Positions 19,448 to 31,189 are shown, counted from the first letter of the stretch. The stretch: 64,000 nucleotides of DNA from Kalaharituber pfeilii (GCA_015179045.1 WHUZ01000112.1:1-64000), one strand, 5' to 3'. Notes: generated from the sequence alone by a model not told the origin. Numbers and translations are program-made.

Positions 19448-20885
19448 TTGTTAAGGGCAGTGGCCCTTTGGGGGTCCGAAATTGGGTGGAGAGGCCAGAA
19501 GCAGTGGAGAGAGGAGTTTGAGAAGTTGCAGTACCAAGCACTTCGCAAATGTACTGGTGCAGTCCGAGGGGCAGCGAGAGTAAAGGTCCAGGCCATTGCC
19601 GGAGTAGAGAGTGTAACGATGATCCTCGATCAAGGCCAAGCAAGGTACGCACTGAGATCAGTGAGGACCCCACAGGAGTGGGGGACCTGTGGCCTGAAAG
19701 CTTCAGTGGAATGGTAGCCTCAGACCCAGACAGAGAGGGTGAGAGGGGGAGAGACTTTAGCTTGGGTTATGCTACAGACAAAAATGATGGGTTTGAGTCA
19801 GTAGCCGCAAAGATTGCCAGCACTCTTGAGGCCGATGAGGAGGAGAGAGTGTCCTGGGGACGAGATGTACACCTACTGCAGGCAGACATTGAGGTCATTG
19901 ACCTCACGCTGTGCAAGGAAGACGCCCCAGCCAAATGGGAAAAGGCCATCAATGAGGCTAAGGGTGACTCGGTGGCTATTTTCACAGATGGCAGCCGCAG
20001 TGATTTTTTTTTTTTTTTTTTTTATATCATTAATCGCTTGCCGCCCTGGGGGCTATGGCGATGGAGCCGCAGCGAGGAAGGCGGTGTTGGTGGCGGTTGG
20101 TGCTGGAGGCAGGTGGTAGCAGGTGAGTCAGAAGGGTCCCGGTGGGTAGGCACAAAAGCAACCGTGTGGGACGGTGAGGTCTCAGGAATGAGGGGTGCCC
20201 TTGAAGCTGTTGATGGCAGTGCAAAAGTGCTACTACTCGCAGACTCTCAGGCAGCTATCAGTGCAGTCCAGAAAGCAGGAAAAACTGGCAAGGCAAGGAC
20301 CGCAGACCTAGCGCGAGTGATAGATCTGATTGCAGAGAGGCGGCGGAAGCTAAGGGAGGCAGATACAGTGAAGCTGGCATGGGTCAAGGCCCAAGTGGGG
20401 ATAGAGGGCAATGAGAAGGCAGATGAGTTGGCCAAAGAGGTGGCCAAATGCATGAGGTATAATGGGCAGGCCACTGAGGGCGGGCTGCGTCAGGAGTTAG
20501 TTCGAAAAAGAAAAGAGGAGAGGAGCGTGCAGGGTTTGGGAAGGGCAAATTCATGAAGTGCGGCAGGAGAGCACTCACAAATTACACATGGCTGCGGACT
20601 GGAAAATGCGGAGCTATGTGGAGGAGGACGGTCAGTGGCGAGAAGGTACAATGCACATGTGGCGAGGCATGGAGTGCTGAGCTTGTGGTGTTCAGATGCA
20701 CCGAACTGGAGCAGTCCCAGAGGAAGGACAAAGATGGGGTACAAGTCACCTGGCAATCCTGGGAGGACTTAGAGGAAAAGGCTGGAAGCAGGAGGATGTG
20801 GAGGGCGATCCGGTCGAGCAATGGTTTGCCAACCTTGATCTGGGTTAGCTGGGATAGCACTAGGGGGTTCGGGATGTGTACGTAG
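19448..20885 (+). pseudogene. C-type LINE ORF2, RNase H part
   Basis: Frames 19448-19717, 19549-20556 and 20553-20885 together cover a post-RT region (LRAVALWGSEIGWRGQ) and an RNase H with FTDGS, GALEAV, LLADSQAA and GNEKADELAKEV. A degenerate knuckle (CTCGEAW...FRC) lacks the usual His. The first catalytic Asp motif is directly followed by the A-tail insertion. At least two frameshifts make it a pseudogene. It is clearly diverged from the A-type RNase H at 1671. Confidence 0.7.
20004..20064 (-). mobile_element. A-tail microinsertion in RNase H
   Basis: Poly(T) plus the reverse A tail (ATCGC/GCGAT version), flanked by AGCCGCAG(T/C)GA at 19993-20003 and 20065-20075. It interrupts the RNase H frame just after FTDGSRS. 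Confidence 0.8.
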
Positions 20886-20970
20886 AGTATGTAGTTAGCG
20901 GCCTGTAACCTGACCCGGATATATGGGTCCCTGCCATAGGCTTGTAGCCTGTATGCGGGGTTACGTGACT

Positions 20971-21008
<38 letters not shown>

Positions 21009-21011
<3 letters not shown>

Positions 21012-23500
21012 CTGCATTATATGCCGCCTCAGCTCGTAACTTTTAACAAAGTCATCCCATTGACGGTAGGAAAGTATCTTTGAGACGTTATGTTGATTGT
21101 TTATAGTGATTTGAATCACCATAACCTGCAAAACGATTTCATGACCACCACATTCCACGGACATTTTTTTTTTTTTTTAATTTCATTACTCGCATGCCGC
21201 CCTATGGGCTATGGCGAGGGTTTATTGTAAAACTATAACAAGGAAAAAGATATTGTCTTAAATACATGTATTTCCCGCGGTTCTCAAGAGTGATACGGGT
21301 GGGAAGAGATGTACCGAGCCTGCCTATTTCCTTCCTCTGTTCGGCTCGTAGATCTCCGTTCTCAGCCATCTTCCCCCAAGTCTGACCTTCCCAACTTCTT
21401 TCTGTGTTTCCAAGTATAGCACCGCCGAGCTTGTCTGTTTTCCTTCCTCTATCAGAATTGTCTTTTTCCGCAACCACCTGATACCTCTTGTTTTTCCTAG
21501 GTCCTTGTTGTCTGTCTCCAGCCATCTCCTGACCTTACCCAGATCTTTCCTCAAGGCAATGCCGTGTATAACAATGCCGTGATTCCACGGACAGAATGAT
21601 AGCGTCGATCGCACCATACCGTAATTCCACCTCCAGGGGATAAAGAGGACTGGTGCCTCAGAAGCTTCTCTGGCAATGTTCACCAACTTGCTGAATTTAA
21701 TGCTCTTCATTCGGCAAATTGTGATGCCATCTAATGTGAAACCTTCCTTGCTTATAAAGTGAATCCCAACACCGAGCTGTTCTCTCCAACAACCTCAATC
21801 ATGTTGTACCATCGTTGTTTCAGAAATCTGTCCACATCATTATGCTCCCCGTAAGAAAGAAGCCATCACATTTCTCGCTAAACCTGATGTGCATCTTCCA
21901 CCGCTGGAATTGGTGGAATAGAAATATCGCCCATCCAGGATACTGCGAGCTGCTAGAGGGACCATGTCATTGACTAAGCAACTGTCCATCAGAGGGAAAT
22001 ACCTAACGGCTGCGGTAAGCATAAAGCCAGGCAGTACATTGCCACGAGGATCCCTACCATCGCTTTTCCTCCTCACCCTTGTTGCAGATGTTTTCGTAGG
22101 CATATTGTTGTATTCTTGCCTCTGTCTTTACCTATTCATGCGTTCCTTGGATAATTTCCCAGAGCTGGGTCTCATCCACTATATCAGATTCTTCCTCTCC
22201 AGCCACTTTATTGTCCTGAATTCTCTCTTTTACTTTCATATCTTCTTTCTTTGCTAAGTGCAGTTTTACTGCCTTCTTGAAAGCTCTAAGTAGTAGGGGA
22301 TTTCTCCCGCTCATATCCTCGATAGCTTCTTTGAAATCGAGTGATAAGCTAGGAATAGAACCGGTATAACGCTTCCACCACGCTTCCCATTCCTCCTGTG
22401 CATCATGTTAGGAAATCTTTTGTTTTTTTAAATGGAAGAAGGTATACGAACATCATCTAAACCTCCATGTGGCTCTATGTTATCAACATGTTCTTGAGTC
22501 AGATATGCTTTTATGGCTATTTCAAAATTCGCACTGCCGCTCTGTATGAAAAAGTGGGAGAATGTTAATCTGCCAAGCGTTTCCGAGAGCTGAATCCGTG
22601 ATGCTGCGGACATCCGCTCTTCGCTATTCGCATCTAGCGCGTTGATCTGGTCAATTATGAAGTACATGATGATCCTGTGAAGGGCAAGTTCGGGGGAAAA
22701 AGCCTCAAAATCATTCATAGTAGTGCATCCTTGGATGCGGTTAACCACGGTGAGATCCTCGGCAAAGGCCAATTGGAATGAATTCCGCATATACTGTACA
22801 GGGTCCGATAGCAGCCATTTGCAGTCCGGGACATAGATAACGTGTTTGCCTTTTTGTATGAGGTGGCATACAAGAGCACATAGTAGGTGGCTCTTACCAA
22901 AGGGTCGTGGATTTATAGCTCCTGATATCCATTCCGCGGTCCGATAGTCATTGCCATAAAACGGGACACAAGGCTCTTGAACACTTTACTCCCCTGGTAA
23001 AGAAAGCATCCATGCTCATTCCACAAAAACCTGTCTTGAGGAACGTGCGGCCCAATAAACGGATATGGAAGATGGAGGAGCTGCATGGGATCGCTAAGGA
23101 TATCTGTGGATGGGGTATCTTGCTTAATTGACGTGACTTTCCTGACAAATTTTGATAGTACTGCGGATGTGGTGACCCTAACGAAATGTAAGATTCAGAG
23201 GCTTGTATCGAAATTTAGGACATTAAAGGAAGGGGGTTCTCTTTTTATGACCTCAACTGCTTTCGCCAATTTAATTGCAGGACCAGCTTTAAATCCCAAG
23301 TTACGATACGTTGCGACATCTTCCCTGTACAGCAGCAAAGCCTCATCGTCGATGCACTCGATTCGTAAGATCTCTGCCGCATTTTCGAAAGAAAGCTACT
23401 ACCTCCTCCGTTGTCATTGCTGCTAGAGCAGCTTGGATAGCATCCTCTTCCAGTTTTCATTTCGGTGGCATCGTGACTGGTACAACGATCTCGGAGCATT
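21009..23500 (-). pseudogene. Crinkler-type P-loop NTPase gene, decayed
   Basis: Minus-strand pieces in order. About 23470-23250: a SAM-like segment (ECIDDEALLLYRED, GFKAGPAIKLAK). About 23130-22960: a stretch with LPYPFIGPHVP and FLWNEHG. About 22930-22430: a P-loop (FGKSHLLCALV, then HVIYVPDCKWLL and IIDQINAL). A candidate intron follows (GTATAC to CACAG with CTAAC, about 22448-22397), then EEWEAWWKRYTG. C-terminal pieces lie near 22100-21585 and 21150-21010. A one-base shift near 22963 and several stops break it, and two LINE insertions split the C-terminus. The order SAM-like, P-loop NTPase, C-terminal domain is that of CR/crinkler effectors of fungi and oomycetes. I cannot confirm a nuclease-type C-terminus. 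Function as it stands is unlikely. Confidence 0.5.
21164..21581 (-). mobile_element. A-type half-LINE fragment (ORF1 C-terminus)
   Basis: Poly(T), A tail (CTCGC/GCGAG), 3' UTR and the last ~85 codons of ORF1 (GIALRKDLGKVRRWLE to VRLGGRWLR), 5'-truncated. Flanked by the perfect 12-bp duplication ATTCCACGGACA (21152-21163 and 21582-21593). Inserted in the crinkler-like relic. Confidence 0.85.
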
Positions 23501-23646
23501 AAGCTGTGTCTTGATGAAGAAGTTGATTAAGGCGTCTGAAGCTGGTTATAACCTTCTTATCAGGGTCGGAATGTGCCCCGCTTTCGAGCTTTGAGCTTTA
23601 GGAGGGGAAAACGGAGGGATTGTCAGGGTGAGTCAATGCAAAACCT

Positions 23647-23704
23647 GCCCTGCCTTGGCGAGCAGCTGCGCGCGGGGTCACGTGACACAAAAGAAAAAAA
23701 AAAG
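23647..23704 (+). mobile_element. 58-bp B-tail microinsertion
   Basis: B tail with GAGCAGCTGCGCGC inner segment plus an interrupted A run, between GCAAAACCT at 23638-23646 and 23705-23713. Confidence 0.8.
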
Positions 23705-23951
23705 GCAAAACCTTTCTGGCTTGGCAGAGTGTCATGCGATCTTCGTTAAGTTGAGTTTGTAGATTCGGCACGTGACTTATTCTGGTCGTGCGGCTTGGCG
23801 CTGGCACTTCCTTGCACCTGGTAGGTGAATCGCTGGTGCGTGACTCACGCTGAAGCAATTAGATGTGCAATGATTGATACCAGCCGATCCGGTATGCATG
23901 ACTCGGTGAATTGATCAGAAGGGCCTTAAATATAGGGATCGTACCAATGAG

Positions 23952-24560
23952 TTGAACAGGCATATCGTTTCTCGTGTTTTTTCCCAGGTAGTCACTGTAC
24001 CAGAAGGAGTTCTGGAAAATTTCCGTGGCGTTATAGTGGGATACACATGCTGCTTGGATGTGGAGCTAACACCAGAGCCGGCACAGGTATTAACGAGCTC
24101 CATGACGGTGCTACACTCAGTGGAACCATCTTCCAAGATGAACAGATTATATTCCATGGATCCATCCCCTGAGACGAACAAATACACCCTCCGGACACAT
24201 CAACAGCGCCCACAATCTCTGAATACATCGCAGGCCTCCGAAAATGGCAGGAATTGCTGAGGAAACGACAGCTACACGACAGATCAGCCAAGAAGAGAGC
24301 GAGATCTGGTCATCTCGCTCCAGCCACTACCAACCCCCTCCCCCCCTTCTACTCCCGAGGTCGGCATTACGGTCACTCCCTCGCTGCGCCCACCTATAGC
24401 CACCACTCCTAGTGCCCCAGCACCTCAGTTACCCCCTCCCCATCCCTACCTACAGCCACACCCAGTACCACCACCACCTCTAAACACCCGGCACCATGGG
24501 ATGACACTTCTATTACACTGAGTGGCTCTGAGGATGAAATCAGGAACTGTTCGGGAGTCT
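23952..24560 (+). other. Unidentified + strand open segment
   Basis: A 102-codon frame (23952-24260) is followed in another frame by Pro/Thr-rich sequence to about 24540. It is directly upstream of a degenerate A-type tail, so it may be the body of an old LINE ORF1. No conserved ORF1 C-terminal motif is seen. I cannot assign a function. Confidence 0.25.
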
Positions 24561-24599
24561 CTGGAAGCTGCAAATGGGCACATAGTTGGTTGTGGTTTA

Positions 24600-24687
24600 C
24601 GTTTTTATTTCTTTTATTTTTCCTATGTAATTAATCTCGTCCTATGGGCGGCATGCGATTAATTATATTAGGAGAAGAAAAAAAAAG
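24600..24687 (+). mobile_element. Degenerate A-type LINE 3' end
   Basis: A T-rich 3' UTR (TTTTATTTTTCCTATGTA), then CTCGTCCTATGGGCGGCATG, GCGATTAATTATATT and a short A-rich end. The loop around GCCC is deleted. Confidence 0.5.
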
Positions 24688-24899
24688 TAATAATATCGTG
24701 TGTTGAGTACCCAGTAGACTTTCTCTCTTATTTCTCTCTTGTTGATCGTCCTAGTAATAATTCATGCGAAGAGTGTGTGTGTCGTCTTACTCAATTGTTC
24801 TAATGTTTGCTCTCTTCATCTACAAATACCTGTTCACTCACCTGCCTGTAGATAATTCTGCACTGGTCAATTTAAAGATAAAGCACTTGTCTTTGGTAC

Positions 24900-25854
24900 T
24901 CCTCCTACGTCATGTGCTCTTTCGTACCTGCGAACAATCGGGTTATCTCTGTAACTCTCGTACCATTACTGCGCCCTTACGCCTTGACCAATCGCCCCGT
25001 TCGTGCCTGCGGTCTGTCACACTATCATTCCGATCAAGCCTCTTCTTCGTTTCAGCGTTATAAACATCGAAATCAACAACTACTGCACCGCCACCGAACT
25101 GGGTTTTCTGTTACAACGTCAGAAAATCACACGTCAAATCAAACAGCAATGCCAGCTCTGGATGACCTTGTCTCCTGAGCCGATCCAATATTTCCAAATG
25201 TTGCAGGATACGGTAGATGAACTTCATAATACTGTTACTAAACTTCAGAACTCTGCTGCCACACCTACGGTCTCAGCCACGGATTCTCAAACATCGACCC
25301 CTAAGACCAAAACACCCAATGTCTTCTTCGGCACGCGTATGAAGCTCCGACCTTTCTTGTCCCACAGCAGCTTCCTCATGATTGAGCCAAGGTTCTCTAT
25401 ACAGCCTCCTTTCATTAAGGGACCTGCCTTTCTTTGGTTTGAGCCCCATTTGCATACTTTACATAATCCTGAATTGAAGCATTTCCAATTGTTAGATGAT
25501 TTTGTTGCGTTTTGTCAAGCCTTTAAACAGACATATGGCGGTATCGGCACTCGCACCAATGCTGAACGCCTATTGCTCAGACTGGCCCTGCTCCCGGTTA
25601 CACCTCTCGTTTTCGAAAAATGCTTCATTCCTCCCTTGGGAATGAGGATGCTCTCAGTTGGCGCTGTCGAGCACTTAGGTCATTACCCTGAACTCGGCTT
25701 GACACCCTCTCCGCCAGCTACATTACTGGGGGTAGGATATAAACATGATCTCCAGCTATTTCGGCAGAAACCTTTATCTGCCAAGCGAGATTCGAATGCA
25801 TGGGTAGGTGATTTGGTGTATTTGGACGAAGAACTGACGCGGCGGTGGATTTAG
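24900..25854 (+). pseudogene. Ty3/gypsy gag fragment
   Basis: The frame 25003-25854 contains KLRPFLSHSSFLMIEP, FIKGPAFLWFEPHL and FKQTYGG...NAERLLLRLA, the retrotransposon gag core of fungal Ty3/gypsy elements. Sequence after the capsid core is unrelated to gag, and no zinc knuckle, protease or RT follows before 26 kb. I find no LTR pair. It is a truncated relic. Confidence 0.6.
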
Positions 25855-25859
25855 TAAAC

Positions 25860-27350
25860 GTATCTTGCTGAAAGCTTCTCCTCAAATTACTGCTGAGATG
25901 GACAGTAGTTACCAGATTATGGACGATTGCAGCGAATGCCTGGAGCTTAAATGCTGAAACAAGAGTGCTCGGGTAGGAAGCTTAGGGTGCATATCTTTGA
26001 ATGGGGAAAATTCAAAATCGTTATGGGGCAATAGGTCCTTGCTATAGCATATATAGAGCTAAGTGAACATCTGAAATTTCAGTCATTTCCCAAATTATAA
26101 CCCAAACATCGCAATATAAGCAGGTACGGGTTAGGTTAAACCTAGATCACTTGAACTAATTAGAACTAGGTTGTATGGAGAATTGTGACGAACCGAAGAT
26201 ACGCAAGAGCATATGAACTGTCAAATGTTAGAATCCTATGGTGGTATGTATGCAACACCTACGACAAACTTTGGAAAATCTAGGAAGATCCAGGGGTATA
26301 CCAGCGAATAGAATGGGTAACGAACAAAGCTATGGAGGGATGTGTCCGGGTCATCAAGTGCAGATAACGAGTTGTACAATGCATGGCTTGGAGCACCAAG
26401 ACTAAATAAAGCCACATAGTCACTCTAAGTCTTCCGTTACCGGAGTGACACATATATTAAAACCTAATAATAATAATGCTTGCGCGCACTTCCGTAACAT
26501 GAAAAAGCAGTTTCCGCAATGGATATTACTACGAAATCAAGGGACTTGATTTCCAACACAATTCAAATTTTATTCTTTACCTCAGTTTTGCTTCTGAAAA
26601 GATGAAATGGCCAGCATATAATGTATGTGACACAGAAATGTTCCACACCAAATTAGCTTTTAAGTTGCTAGAACCTGACTATAAGGGACATATTAAGATG
26701 CGCTCAAAATCATGAGCGCATGATCTAACTGCTGCGGCTGTAGTGAGGTTTAAAGGGAAAACAGCTACAATTTCAGAGGTCTGATGACCAAAGCAGCGTT
26801 CAATCAGGATAGGGGTCCCAAAAAAAGTTCCAGCCCCAACTGCAGTTACGGCAGGGAAAGTTCAAGTGAGAAATGTCTACATGTATCCCTCAACAAACCA
26901 GAATTTGTTCAGACCCACAGCAGTCTCAATAGCTGTCACACATTAGCCGAGTAGAGAGGGTTCTCACAGCCAAAGCTTATGGTGAGGATTTACTTTTGGC
27001 CCTCCTATGATTCTATGTAATGATTGGAAGTATGTGAAATGATAAGCCTCCTTACTCATATTCAAGTCTATTGTATCCCCCATTGGTCTGCCTGCCTCCA
27101 TTACTACTGAATTGCTGCGATTTCTGAATATTTCAGTCAGTACTTCTACTATAATACTCATATCAGCAGCCAACTTGGTGTATATGATCATAGGCATATG
27201 ATGATGCGTAATTAAGCACATAATTACTCTAGCTGGTCCGTGTCTAATTTTATAAGCAGAGAGGGTTCCTATTGCATAATGGGGTATATCTCAGTATAGT
27301 ATACCATGGTGTTCTCGTATAGATGCAATCTGAGGTACGGGATATATTTC
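25860..27350. other. No gene recognised
   Basis: Moderately AT-rich single-copy-looking sequence. An 85-codon minus frame at 26964-27221 has no recognisable domain and no splice support, so I leave it uncalled. Confidence 0.4.
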
Positions 27351-27367
27351 AAGACATATTATAAGCC

Positions 27368-27424
27368 CTGCCATGGCGAACAGCTACAAGCGGGGTCACG
27401 TGAAATGAAAAAAAAAAAAAAAAA
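27368..27424 (+). mobile_element. 57-bp B-tail microinsertion
   Basis: B tail (AACAGCTACAAGCGGGG variant) plus A run, with a perfect 16-bp duplication AGACATATTATAAGCC at 27352-27367 and 27425-27440. This is among the longest duplications in the window. Confidence 0.9.
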
Positions 27425-27440
27425 AGACATATTATAAGCC

Positions 27441-28930
27441 TTATCCTAAAATTTCATAATATTCGCACGAATTGCAGTCACTACTGCAAAGCTTTCATGT
27501 CCCAAAAGTGCGCAATATCCTGGTAGAATATAGTACACTCCTTTTATAGTAGGTACCCAAGCAATAGTAGAGGCTCTATAGACAGCCCACCTCAGTAATG
27601 GCAGCCCAGAGAGCTAATCCTGTGTAACCGCTATCTGTGCGCAGCCAGACCGAGGAAGGGATATATATATTCTGGGCGGCTTTTTCGATGAAAAGGACAC
27701 TATAAAAAGCCAAACAGTGAAGGGATTGTTGATACTAGGAGGTAGAGTTCAGGGATGCACAGGCAGCACCGCAGGTGAATCACTGAAAGAACTCACATGC
27801 ATGCCTACTGACTGCCAAGAAAGGAATTAATGCATAAGTTGTTCCCAATTCTGGGTCCACGTAGCTTAGTAAACTAAACATTAATTACACGATTAGTGAT
27901 TGTGAGATGTTTTTATCTAGCAGTTCTCCTGGTGTAATACCTCCCCCCCTCACAATGTACTAGTACAAACAAGCCTGGAGACGAGGCGACTTCAAATTTC
28001 GCAAGTAATTTTCCTTCTTAAAACTTCTGGTCTTACTGCCCTGGTCAGGCCTGCTCATTGTCAATCCTACAGAACCAAGGCTCACAAATTACAAGTTAGA
28101 AGAGTAAAATAATGTTTGCGGATCGGAGGTTTCATTCCCTAATAGGATATATATAGAAATGTACCAAGTGGTTAATAGAGAACAAGGTAGCAACCTTCGT
28201 CGGTAAAAACACCATGTTTATCGAATCTTATGGGAAGGCTTTGGGCAGCTGGCTTTCACAGCGATCTGTTTATGTCTGACGAAATAAGTAAGTCCTATCC
28301 TATATGCGCGACGAGTTTTTGAAAAATAATAGAATACAGTATAGCGGACTCAAATTGTAAGTCTGCAAATATTAATATCATATCTTAGTGAGCAAAGAAA
28401 GTCTGGGTACAGTATATTACAAGAACAAGGAAATGGGCGACCGGAAGTCTGGAAAGCGATTTACACTTGAGGCCTCTCGAGAGGCTCATGATTTCATTCC
28501 ATTGAGAGCTAAAAAAAATCTAAACTGTCCAGGAAAGAGAACATTCACGTCGATAATCTTGTTTAAGGAAGTCAGGAAACCTAGGTAATTGATTTTCTTT
28601 TTTGTTTGCAAGGGAGGGGGGGTCACATAAGCAGGCATACAACCTACCAGCCTACGGTAGAGACAACATATGTAATGTAAAAAGTACGCAATAAGGGAAC
28701 TTTGTGAAAGTTCGTAAAATCATATTGAAAAAAGGAGTAAAGTAAAATTTAAGACTATAGACTCACTGGGCATTCATATTGGACGCTTTATGTCAGGACG
28801 CAAAGAAATTCCACTATACTAGCTCGTGGTTTTATAAGCGGGCCAATCCAATACTTAATCAAACCTTACAACTATAGACGTGATGGTATAGTCGCCGTTT
28901 CAACAACATATGGTGTACATCAACCATCCG
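27441..28930. other. No gene recognised
   Basis: No long frame, repeat or RNA feature found. A 66-codon + frame at 28388-28588 is Lys/Arg-rich without a known motif. Confidence 0.4.
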
Positions 28931-28991
28931 TTCGAAGCTTGGGAGGGAAGCGTGATACGGGGAGGGATGATATTGCTGTGATTTGGACTGT

Positions 28992-28996
<5 letters not shown>

Positions 28997-29027
<31 letters not shown>

Positions 29028-29720
29028 TCAATACTCGCTTGCCGCCCGATGGGCTATGGCGAGGGTCTTTATTAAAAGAAAGAACGAAACGAAGTCAAAC
29101 CCTGCAACTACAGTAACTACTACTAACTACATGTATTGCCCGCAAAACTCTCTCATGGTGCGGGTGAAAGGCCCGGTATGTCCTATTTCCCTCCCCTCTC
29201 CGATTCATACCGGTCCGACCTCAGCCAGCGTCCCCCAAGCCTTATCCTCCCAACCTCGGTCTCTCTCTCCAGGTAAACTACCACCGAGCTGGTTTTCTTT
29301 CCTTCCTCAACCAGCGTGGTCTTCTTCCTCAGCCAGCGAATTCCGGTAATCTTTCCCAAATCCTTATTCGCTGCCTCCAACCATTGTCTGACCTTCCCTA
29401 GGTCCTTCCGTAGGGCGATCCCGTGTACTACAATGCCGGTTTTGGATCTGGTGGTGGCATTGAGATTGGTTGGCGGGGAGGCGGAGGTGCTCTTGGGGCG
29501 GGGAGAGGGATTCTTGTGTGAGGTGGTCGCCTGGTGGTGCTTGAAGGCTGCGCTTTGACTCGGCAACTTTCTCCTGGCGGTTGGGGGGGGTGGGGTCGCA
29601 CTCGGAGGCTCCTCTGCGCGGGTGGTGCTCCCGTGGCCGTGGTGTCGACCGAAGAGGACGACGCGATCTTTTTGGCCTCCTCATCGCTGAGTCGGCGTTT
29701 GATCTCATATGGTTGGTCGT
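28997..29720 (-). mobile_element. A-type half-LINE, 5'-truncated (724 bp)
   Basis: Poly(T), A tail, 3' UTR and an ORF1 piece. Perfect 12-bp duplication GGACTGTTGGGA (28985-28996 and 29721-29732). It is inserted into an older + strand LINE ORF2 end that resumes at 29733. Confidence 0.85.
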
Positions 29721-29740
29721 GGACTGTTGGGAGGGAAAGG
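29183..29740 (-). pseudogene. LINE ORF1 C-terminal region
   Basis: The frame 29183-29566 carries the conserved module (GIVVHGIALRKDLGKVRQWL, RWLRKKTTLVEEGK, SSVVVYLE, IRLGGRWLRSDRYE). Further upstream coding (RRLSDEEAKKIASSSS) is in a different frame, indicating a frameshift near 29560. Truncated at the 5' end of the insertion. Confidence 0.7.
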
Positions 29741-30082
29741 CCTTAGAGTCTGGAGGTACAAGATGGGCAGGGCGGATTGCCCAGAGTGCAGGTGGTGTTG
29801 GGAGGAAGAAGAGATAATGGAGCATACTTGAACACTTGTGAGGTCTGGAAGAGAAGGTGGCCTGGGGGGCGGGAGGCAGCGAACACACCCCCCCCCCCTG
29901 AGGCCAGGGAGGGGGATAGAGACCCATTATTGAAACTGATGGAGTGGGTGAAGAGTTGAAGCCATTTTTTTATTTTATTTTAATTTGTCGTGCATATTTG
30001 GTTTATTTGATCTCCTTTGTATTTATCTCGCCAGAGCCTGTAAGGCGGCATGCGAGCAATGATTTCTTTAAAAAAAAAAAAA
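29733..30082 (+). mobile_element. A-type LINE 3' end with ORF2 knuckle relic
   Basis: The + strand reads VWRYKMGRADCPECRWCWEEEEIMEH before a stop, then a T-rich UTR and an A tail whose inner stem is GCCT/AGGC instead of GCCC/GGGC, then 13 A residues. A host LINE part probably begins upstream of 28985. The change in the stem is compensatory. Confidence 0.65.
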
Positions 30083-30237
30083 CATCTGTCCTCAAGGGCC
30101 CTTATTTGCATGCATTCTGCGACATGTTCACATCGAGGGAGCCCTAAAGTCCATTGTATGAAATTCAGAATTACATACCATGGATTGATTATAGGCCCCC
30201 ACACTGAGCACATTGTGTGGATTTTCGTCCCTGGTAA

Positions 30238-30530
30238 TTTTTTTTTTTTTTAATGTCACGTGACCCCGTATGCAGCTGTTCGCCATGGCAGGGCCTGAGG
30301 GCTTTGGCGATATTTAATTACATGTGAGATAAAAGGAAACTAAGCGGCAAGAGTAAAACCAAGTAATAAGGAAAAGTTAGGTGGGAGTAGGGAATAAGCC
30401 AAAATCTTTCGTCACTCGTCAAACCCTCGCATCAGCGTCATCAGTGGGTCCCTATACTTGTCGGTGCCCTTCGGGGGTGACCATACAGCTTTTGGTGGCT
30501 GAAGATTGCTAGCACGACGATATACCAGAA
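30238..30530 (-). mobile_element. Chimeric LINE end: A-type body with B-type tail
   Basis: On the minus strand, an ORF2 C-terminus (DPLMTLMRGFDE, stop) and A-type UTR run into the first half of the A hairpin (ATCGCCAAAGCCCTCAG). The sequence then switches to GCCCTGCCATGGCGAACAGC and the rest of the B tail plus poly(A). No A-tail remainder lies on the far side of the poly(T). A simple B insertion into an A tail therefore does not explain it. Confidence 0.65.
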
Positions 30531-30533
30531 GAT

Positions 30534-30568
30534 TTTTTTTTTTAATATATCATTACCAGCATGCCGCC
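30534..30568 (-). mobile_element. A-tail micro-fragment
   Basis: T run plus AATATATCATTACCAGCATG and CCGCC only, that is, the distal half of the tail hairpin. No convincing duplication. Confidence 0.5.
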
Positions 30569-30699
30569 GGAATCTTGAATGTCACAGCCTGAGAAGCTGT
30601 AATGCAAGCGAAATCGGGATCGGGGCTGCCCCGCGGCAGACTCAGGAGTACGGGGTCAACCGAGAACCAGGAGACCAGTTCTGTTGTGCCGCAGCATGA

Positions 30700-30966
30700 C
30701 TACACTGATGAGCTGTCTGGAAGACCAACAGCAAGTGGATAGAGCACTGGGGGTATTCTCCATCCGTCCTCGAACTCTTGGAAGGTTTCCGCTGCTGGCA
30801 TGCCCGAGAGCAACTGCCCTCCCACTAAATGCTGACCCGGTGGTTCCAGATCCACAACATATACATCTTCGTCCGAATGCAGCCTAGGGATCCCATCAGG
30901 TGCTTCTGCCCATATACCTGATACGTTAGGGTGAGGCCCTCGAAAGAGAAACCTACGTAGTGCCAA
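30700..30966 (-). CDS. Hypothetical ORF, 88 codons
   Basis: An open minus frame with a balanced, protein-like composition (PNVSGIWAEAPDGIPRLHSD). No domain recognised and no splice-site support. It could be a relic exon of a host gene truncated by neighbouring LINEs. Confidence 0.2.
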   Translation of the reverse strand: MALRRFLFRGPHPNVSGIWAEAPDGIPRLHSDEDVYVVDLEPPGQHLVGGQLLSGMPAAETFQEFEDGWRIPPVLYPLAVGLPDSSSV

Positions 30967-31189
30967 CTCAGTGCAGGGAAAACTATAATTTGCAACGATG
31001 GCTGCTTGCTGAATCCGCCAATTGGTCCAGTGGATTGAGGTAGGGTACTACATTGATTACACTGTCCAGTGGCAGATTGCTAAAGAGTAGGTGCATTGTT
31101 GATCATGGAATTGAGGGCCTGAAATGCTTGTAGTTGAGGGATCGCTTGCCTCCGCTTCGTTGGAGTGATGAAGCACTACTCTACCATGT

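Larger units (their letters stand above)
19430..21008 (+). mobile_element. 5'-truncated C-type LINE
   Basis: Contains the post-RT and RNase H part of ORF2, a short 3' UTR and the C tail (CCCTGCCATAGGCT...AGCCTGTATGCGGGG), then 37 A residues. Short ACTCCT matches flank it (about 19441 and 21008) and may be the duplication. It appears to have landed in the C-terminal part of the crinkler-like gene, whose reading direction is opposite. The A-tail insertion at 20004-20064 is nested in it. Confidence 0.75.
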
